The position numbers and the translations under genes are program-made. From NCBI RefSeq assembly GCF_002117485.1, contig NZ_CP021030.1:2049001-2113000 (forward strand): a DNA stretch of 64,000 nt, written 5' to 3'. The notes under the pieces are model-generated. The model was not told where the DNA came from and did not search any database. It saw only the letters and a program-made list of their open reading frames with translations. Below are positions 59,399 through 64,000 of the stretch, one piece after another. This DNA comes from Rhizobium sp. NXC14. GTDB taxonomy: Bacteria; Pseudomonadota; Alphaproteobacteria; Rhizobiales; Rhizobiaceae. Position 1 is the first letter of the stretch. Each line of letters begins with the position of its first letter.

Positions 59399-59851
59399 AT
59401 GCCGCAATTCGAAACGCACCGTTCCGTCCAACACACGCCCGACCAGATGTTCGATCTCGTTGCCGATGTCGAGCGTTATCCCGAATTCCTGCCGCTCTGC
59501 GAAGCGCTTTCCGTCAGGAGCCGCAAGGAGCGCGACGGCAAGATCCTGCTCGTGGCCGACATGACCGTTGGATACAAGGCAATCCGCGAGACCTTCACGA
59601 CCCAGGTACTGTTGAACCGGGCCGAGCGCGTCATCGAGGTCAAATATATCGACGGCCCATTCAAATATCTGGAAAACCGGTGGCATTTCGCCGAAACTCC
59701 CGCCGGTGGCTGCACGATCAATTTTTTCATCGACTACGAGTTCAAGAGCCGCATTCTGGGCGCGCTGATGGGTTCGATGTTCGATCGCGCCTTTCGCATG
59801 TTCACCGAAGCCTTCGAAACAAGGGCGAACATAATCTACACCAAAGTGTGA
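59399..59851 (+). CDS. COQ10/RatA-like START-domain protein
   Basis: 150 residues from the ATG at 59399 (MPQFETHRSVQHTPDQMFDLVADVERYPEFLPLCEAL); an in-frame GTG at 59390 is also possible. DMTVGYKAIRETFTTQV, KYIDGPFKYLENRWHF and IDYEFKSRILGALMGSMFDRAF are the COQ10 pattern. It is expected to bind ubiquinone; the name RatA toxin is also used for the family. It converges with cinA. Confidence 0.93.
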   Translation: MPQFETHRSVQHTPDQMFDLVADVERYPEFLPLCEALSVRSRKERDGKILLVADMTVGYKAIRETFTTQVLLNRAERVIEVKYIDGPFKYLENRWHFAETPAGGCTINFFIDYEFKSRILGALMGSMFDRAFRMFTEAFETRANIIYTKV

Positions 59852-59869
59852 CGGCGATCGCAGCCGGCG

Positions 59870-60370
59870 TCAGTCGGGCAGCAGCGAATGCACCATCTCC
59901 AGAGCCGTCCGTACCGTTGCCAGCCGCACAGCGCTGCGGCCGATATCGCCAAACAGCATCTTTCGGTGGACGGATGCGCCGGTGCGCGACCTGGCGGCAA
60001 GATGCACGAGCCCAACCGGTTTTTCCGCCGACCCGCCACCGGGGCCTGCAATCCCGGTGACGGCGACGGCGATCGCGGCGCGCGAGCGGAAGAGGGCACC
60101 CTGCGCCATCTGCCGTGCTGTCTCATCGGAAACTGCCCCGAAGCCGAGCAGCGTTTGCTCCTGCACTCCGAGCAGCTCCATCTTCGCCGTGTTCGTATAG
60201 GTGACGAAGCCGCGGTCAACGACTGCGGATGAGCCCGATATTTCGGTCAGCGCCCCGGCGATCAGCCCGCCGGTGCAGGATTCGGCCGTCGAGATCATCA
60301 GCCCGGCAGCGGTGAAGTCGCGGATGACAGCCTCTGCCGCCGCATGGATATCCTTGGGAAAAAGGCTCAT
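59870..60370 (-). CDS. Nicotinamide-nucleotide amidohydrolase (CinA C-terminal domain)
   Basis: 166 residues with only the PncC/CinA-C domain: [37 protein letters not shown] and [19 protein letters not shown]. It hydrolyses NMN to nicotinate mononucleotide. Full CinA proteins have an extra MoaB-like N-domain, absent here. ATG overlaps the ispDF stop by four bases, so the genes are coupled. Confidence 0.95.
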   Translation of the reverse strand: MSLFPKDIHAAAEAVIRDFTAAGLMISTAESCTGGLIAGALTEISGSSAVVDRGFVTYTNTAKMELLGVQEQTLLGFGAVSDETARQMAQGALFRSRAAIAVAVTGIAGPGGGSAEKPVGLVHLAARSRTGASVHRKMLFGDIGRSAVRLATVRTALEMVHSLLPD

Positions 60371-61587
60371 CGCTTCATTCCCCGATAGACGACGGTCGCC
60401 GTGGCGATCGCCGCAATACCTTCGCGCCGGCCGACGAAGCCGATCTTCTCGTTGGTCGTCGCCTTCACCGAGCATCGTTCGAGATCGATGCCGAGATATT
60501 CGGACAGTCTTGCCCGCATGGCGTCGCGATGCGGCCCCACCTTCGGCGCCTCGGCGATCAGCGAGACGTCGGCATTCATGATTGTGCCGCCGCGTTCGCG
60601 TACGATCCGAGCGGCATGCTCGATGAAGATCTTCGAAGCCGCTCCTTTCCATTGCGGATCGGATGGCGGGAAATGATCGCCGATATCGCCGGCGCCGCAG
60701 GTGGCAAGCAGCGCATCTGTCAGCGCATGCAGTGCGACGTCGGCATCGGAATGGCCCTTGAGCTTCTGATCATGCGGAATGAACACGCCGCAGAGGGTCA
60801 CGCCGTCGCCCGCTTCGAGCTGGTGCACGTCATAGCCGTTGCCGGTGCGCACGTCGGGAAGCAGCGGGGCCGACAGCTTGTCGTCGGCCATGGCGATATC
60901 GCGCTTGACCGTCAGCTTGACGTTGTCGGGCGTGCCCTCGACGATGGTCACCGGAATGCCGGCCCATTCAGCGATCGAGGCGTCGTCGGTGAAATCGCTT
61001 CGCCCGCTCGCCGCCGCCTTCTCATGCGCGTCGAGGACCGCTGCGAAGGCGAAGGATTGCGGCGTCTGCGCTGCATAAAGGTGCTCGCGCGAGACCGTCG
61101 TCAGCACGGTGCCGGCGCCGTCGGTGCGTTTCAGCGTATCGGTGACCGGCATGGCCGGCAGCACTGCCTGTGCGCCGTCGCCAAGGCTTTCGGCAATGCG
61201 GTCGAGAAGCCCGTGGTCGAAGAAGGGTCGCACCGCATCGTGGATCAGCACATGGCCGACATTCTTGCCCTTGAGGTATCTCAGGCCAGCAAGCACGGAC
61301 TGTTGCCTGGTCGCGCCGCCATGTACCGTTTCGATCGGCGTTGCCGAGACGATATGGCGAGACGCCTTGGCAAACAGCGCCGCGTCGTCGGGATGAATTA
61401 CGACGACGATCTGTTTGGCAGCTTCCCATGTCATGAAGTTTTCAAGCGTATGGACGATAACCGGCTTGCCGCCGATCATGCGATATTGCTTGGGGCCTTC
61501 CGTGGAGGATCCGGCGCGCTCGCCACGGCCGGCGGCAACGATGACAATTCCAGCCGATATTGGTTGCTTGGACGGCATTTGCAGCAT
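60367..61587 (-). CDS. ispDF: Bifunctional IspD/IspF (MEP pathway)
   Basis: 406 residues from the ATG at 61587; AGGGG lies five bases upstream. The IspD part (to about 240) has [13 protein letters not shown] and HDAVRPF; the IspF part has [63 protein letters not shown] with metal-binding histidines. It makes CDP-ME and ME-cPP for isoprenoids. The fusion is usual in alphaproteobacteria. It feeds the same pathway as UppS. Confidence 0.98.
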   Translation of the reverse strand: MLQMPSKQPISAGIVIVAAGRGERAGSSTEGPKQYRMIGGKPVIVHTLENFMTWEAAKQIVVVIHPDDAALFAKASRHIVSATPIETVHGGATRQQSVLAGLRYLKGKNVGHVLIHDAVRPFFDHGLLDRIAESLGDGAQAVLPAMPVTDTLKRTDGAGTVLTTVSREHLYAAQTPQSFAFAAVLDAHEKAAASGRSDFTDDASIAEWAGIPVTIVEGTPDNVKLTVKRDIAMADDKLSAPLLPDVRTGNGYDVHQLEAGDGVTLCGVFIPHDQKLKGHSDADVALHALTDALLATCGAGDIGDHFPPSDPQWKGAASKIFIEHAARIVRERGGTIMNADVSLIAEAPKVGPHRDAMRARLSEYLGIDLERCSVKATTNEKIGFVGRREGIAAIATATVVYRGMKR

Positions 61588-61632
61588 AAATCCCCTAAAT
61601 TATGCGGAATTGACCGGAGTGCTCTAACCTCT

Positions 61633-61652
61633 TGCTGGAACCTTTTCCAGCA
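61633..61652. promoter_or_regulatory. Inverted repeat in the ispDF-dusB spacer
   Basis: TGCTGGAA (61633-61640) and TTCCAGCA (61645-61652) with CCTT between them. It lies between the divergent starts, so it could be an operator. Confidence 0.4.
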
Positions 61653-61689
61653 TCTGCCCTGAAAAATATCGATTTCGATCCGAGCCCCC

Positions 61690-61718
61690 TTGGCAAAGGC
61701 AGTGATCTGTGGCTAAAA
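61690..61718 (+). promoter_or_regulatory. Candidate dusB-ntrBC promoter
   Basis: TTGGCA (61690-61695, preceded by C) and CTAAAA (61713-61718) with a 17-base spacer. Transcription would start only about seven bases before the annotated ATG at 61732. Confidence 0.5.
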
Positions 61719-61731
61719 ATAATGCAGTTCT

Positions 61732-62751
61732 ATGGTGTGCCTGAAAGATAATCATTTGATTTGCAAGGATCTCGCAGCGCCTTTCCGAATCGGACCCGTG
61801 TCCGTGCGGAACCGCGTTGTGCTGGCGCCGATGTCCGGCGTCACGGACATGCCCTTCCGCGAGCTTGCCTGGCGCTTCGGCGCCGGCCTCGTGGTTACCG
61901 AGATGGTGGCGAGCCGCGAGCTGGTCAATGACACCGCCGAATCCTGGTCGCGCCTGAAGGCTGCCGGCTTCCGGCCGCATATGGTGCAACTCGCCGGGCG
62001 CGAAGCGCACTGGATGGCGGAAGCGGCGAAGATCGCGGCCGACCATGGCGCCGACATCATCGACATCAACATGGGCTGTCCGGCAAAGAAGGTGATCGGC
62101 GGTTATTCTGGCTCGGCGCTGATGCGCGATCCCGATCACGCGCTCAGCCTGATCGAGGCGACGGTCCAGGCCGTGGACATTCCGGTGACGCTGAAGATGC
62201 GCCTCGGCTGGGATGAGAATTCCATCAACGCGCCGGACATTGCCCGCGGGGCCGAGGCGGCCGGCATCCAGCTCGTGACCATCCACGGCCGCACCCGCAT
62301 GCAATTTTATGAAGGTCGCGCCAATTGGAATGCGATCCGCGCCGTCCGCGAGGTGATCTCCGTTCCGCTGGTCGCCAATGGCGATGTCGAGACTGCTGAT
62401 GACGCGCAGGAAATCCTGCGCCGCTCCGGCGCCGATGCCGTCATGATCGGCCGGGGCTGCCAGGGCAGGCCGTGGCATGCCGGCGTGCTCGCCGGAGCGG
62501 CAGAACCGCGAGGCGAAGAGATTGCCGATATCGCCGTCGAACATTACCGGATGATGCTCGATTTCTATGGTGAAGCGGTGGCGATCCGTCATGCCCGCAA
62601 GCATCTCGGCTGGTATCTTGAGCGGTTTGCTCCCGCGCTTGCCGGTTGCGAGAAGGCAGACATCATGACCTCGCGTGACCCGCGTGAGGTGGCCGCGCGC
62701 CTTTATGACGCATTGGCCGCGGGTGCGCTCGACAGTCGGGAGGCGGCATGA
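61732..62751 (+). CDS. dusB: tRNA-dihydrouridine synthase (NifR3 family)
   Basis: 339 residues from the ATG at 61732; a TTG at 61756 is an alternative since the ATG has no clear ribosome-binding site. FMN barrel motifs: [49 protein letters not shown] (catalytic Cys), [33 protein letters not shown] and [10 protein letters not shown]. It reduces uridines in tRNA D-loops. It leads the ntrBC operon, a well-known rhizobial arrangement; its stop overlaps ntrB by four bases. Confidence 0.96.
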   Translation: MVCLKDNHLICKDLAAPFRIGPVSVRNRVVLAPMSGVTDMPFRELAWRFGAGLVVTEMVASRELVNDTAESWSRLKAAGFRPHMVQLAGREAHWMAEAAKIAADHGADIIDINMGCPAKKVIGGYSGSALMRDPDHALSLIEATVQAVDIPVTLKMRLGWDENSINAPDIARGAEAAGIQLVTIHGRTRMQFYEGRANWNAIRAVREVISVPLVANGDVETADDAQEILRRSGADAVMIGRGCQGRPWHAGVLAGAAEPRGEEIADIAVEHYRMMLDFYGEAVAIRHARKHLGWYLERFAPALAGCEKADIMTSRDPREVAARLYDALAAGALDSREAA

Positions 62752-63902
62752 CGAAGGATACGACATCTCCGCTCGACTACGCCGGCGGAACCGTTGCCAT
62801 GGCCGTGCTGAACGCCATCCAGAACCCAGTGGTGATGGTCGATGAATCCGGTTTCGTCGCCTTCGCCAATTGGGAGGCGGAAGCATTCTTTGGCGCGAGC
62901 GCCTCGCATCTGGCGCGTTATCGGATTTCGACCTTCATTCCCTTCGGCAGTCCGCTGCTCGCCCTGATCGACCAGGTGCGTGAGCGCAAGGCGCCTGTCA
63001 ACGAATACCGTGTCGACCTGAGTTCCCCGCGCCTCGGCCAGGACAAGCTCGTCGATCTCTATGTCGCTCCGGTGCTGAGCGAACCCGGCGCCGTCGTCAT
63101 CGTCTTCCAGGAACGCTCGATGGCCGACAAGATCGATCGGCAGCTGACGCATCGCGCTGCCGCCCGTTCCGTGACCGGACTTGCCTCCATGCTGGCGCAT
63201 GAGATCAAGAACCCGCTCTCCGGCATCCGGGGTGCTGCCCAGTTGCTCGAACAATCGGTGATCGACGACGACCGGGCGCTGACCCGGCTGATCTGCGACG
63301 AGACCGACCGCATCGTCTCGCTGGTCGACCGCATGGAGGTCTTTTCCGACGAACGCCCGGTCGACCGCATGCCGGTCAATATCCATTCCGTGCTCGATCA
63401 CGTGAAGGCGGTCGCCAAGGCTGGCTTTGCGCGCAACATCCGCATCACCGAGAGTTACGACCCGTCGCTGCCGGCGGTCTATGCCAATCGCGACCAGCTC
63501 GTCCAGGTTTTCCTCAACCTGGTGAAAAACGCCGCGGAAGCGGTGGGTGATCGGCCGGATGGCGAGATCATGCTGACGACGGCCTATCGCCCCGGCATCC
63601 GTCTTTCGGTCGCCGGCACGCGTGAAAAGATCTCGCTGCCGCTGGAGTTCTGCGTCCACGACAACGGCCCCGGTGTGCCCGCCGATCTGTTGCCGCATCT
63701 GTTCGATCCCTTCATCACCACCAAGACGAATGGCAGCGGCCTCGGCCTGGCGCTGGTCGCCAAGATCATCGGCGATCACGGCGGCATCATCGAATGCGAC
63801 AGCCAGAACAGCCGCACGACTTTCCGCGTTCTCATGCCGGCGTCGAAGGACGCCTCGCTCGAGGATGCCTCTTCAGTAAGCTCGACAGGACCTTCTCGAT
63901 GA
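62748..63902 (+). CDS. ntrB: Nitrogen regulation sensor kinase NtrB
   Basis: 384 residues. PAS domain in the first 115 ([24 protein letters not shown]), HisKA with His151 in [19 protein letters not shown], and HATPase N and G boxes ([39 protein letters not shown]). No membrane spans, as expected for the cytosolic, PII-controlled NtrB. It phosphorylates or dephosphorylates NtrC. Confidence 0.98.
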   Translation: MTKDTTSPLDYAGGTVAMAVLNAIQNPVVMVDESGFVAFANWEAEAFFGASASHLARYRISTFIPFGSPLLALIDQVRERKAPVNEYRVDLSSPRLGQDKLVDLYVAPVLSEPGAVVIVFQERSMADKIDRQLTHRAAARSVTGLASMLAHEIKNPLSGIRGAAQLLEQSVIDDDRALTRLICDETDRIVSLVDRMEVFSDERPVDRMPVNIHSVLDHVKAVAKAGFARNIRITESYDPSLPAVYANRDQLVQVFLNLVKNAAEAVGDRPDGEIMLTTAYRPGIRLSVAGTREKISLPLEFCVHDNGPGVPADLLPHLFDPFITTKTNGSGLGLALVAKIIGDHGGIIECDSQNSRTTFRVLMPASKDASLEDASSVSSTGPSR

Positions 63903-64000
63903 CAGCCACGATCCTCGTTGCAGATGATGATGCCGCCATACGCACCGTGCTCAACCAGGCTTTGAGCCGCGCCGGTTATGACGTTCGCATCACCTCCAAC
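63899..64000 (+). CDS. ntrC: Nitrogen assimilation regulator NtrC, 5' end only
   Basis: 34 codons, cut by the window edge. [20 protein letters not shown] is a receiver-domain start with the acidic DDD pocket. The ATG overlaps the ntrB stop. The full protein should have receiver, AAA+ sigma-54-interaction and Fis-type domains. Confidence 0.95.
   Translation, partial: MTATILVADDDAAIRTVLNQALSRAGYDVRITSN

Noticed and set aside
61633..61652. NtrC binding site before dusB
   Set aside because: The repeat TGCTGGAA/TTCCAGCA does not match the NtrC GCACC-N5-GGTGC pattern; kept only as an unnamed inverted repeat.

Overview
The window is about 64 kb of bacterial chromosome from an alphaproteobacterium of the Rhizobium etli / R. 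leguminosarum type. The evidence is the four-gene aapJQMP general amino-acid permease next to metC, the run dusB-ntrB-ntrC behind ispDF and a C-terminal-only cinA, an exact GTTC-N7-GTTC SOS box in front of lexA, and typical rhizobial intergenic palindromes. Almost all of it is core chromosome; the least conserved-looking part is roughly 2.5-9.9 kb, just downstream of a tRNA-Arg gene.

Layout. 1-2.5 kb: 5' end of a glyoxalase I gene (minus), a double cold-shock-domain protein, a DUF192 exported protein, tRNA-Pro(TGG), a 37-residue membrane protein, an NDUFS4-like complex I accessory subunit and tRNA-Arg(TCT). 2.5-9.9 kb (accessory-looking): a candidate minus-strand small RNA, a frameshifted IS5-type transposase, a 700-residue beta-helix/RTX exoprotein, a decayed paralogue of the complex I subunit gene, small exported proteins, a DUF3597 protein and a glycine/aspartate-repeat exported protein. 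9.9-14.2 kb: aapP, aapM, aapQ, aapJ (minus), divergent from metC across a region holding a perfect 27-bp palindrome. 15.8-20.1 kb: FAD monooxygenase, NDUFS6-like zinc protein, alpha/beta hydrolase, cysE, DUF3126 and a phasin. 20.4-28.1 kb: clpS-clpA, then HIT, GNAT-like, GDPD and RidA proteins (minus), eipB and a C-terminally altered TelA-like gene.

28.3-41.5 kb is a long biosynthetic block on the plus strand: rpsB-tsf, pyrH, frr-uppS-cdsA-rseP-bamA, lpxD-fabZ-lpxA-lpxI-lpxB. It links translation, nucleotide supply, undecaprenyl and phospholipid precursors, outer-membrane protein assembly and lipid A synthesis. gltA (minus) ends convergently with lpxB; comEC and lexA converge and overlap at their 3' ends. 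46.4-50.1 kb: a glyoxalase-like protein, kdsA, eno and an FtsB-like protein. 50.2-58 kb: pyruvate dehydrogenase (pdhA, pdhB with its own lipoyl domain, pdhC), a GDSL hydrolase, lpdA, two small GlsB/YeaQ-type membrane proteins and lipA, so the lipoylated complex and its lipoate synthase lie together. 58.2-64 kb: two tandem P-loop kinase-like genes, a COQ10-like gene, then cinA and ispDF (minus) divergent from dusB-ntrB-ntrC, the last cut by the window edge.

The observations most worth following are the 27-bp palindrome between aapJ and metC, the decayed complex I subunit paralogue, the repeat exoproteins, the rpsB leader with mutually exclusive pairings, the truncated TelA, the tandem P-loop kinases and the candidate small RNA. 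I did not find a clear new multi-gene defence or mobile system. All calls come from reading the sequence; no database search was possible.
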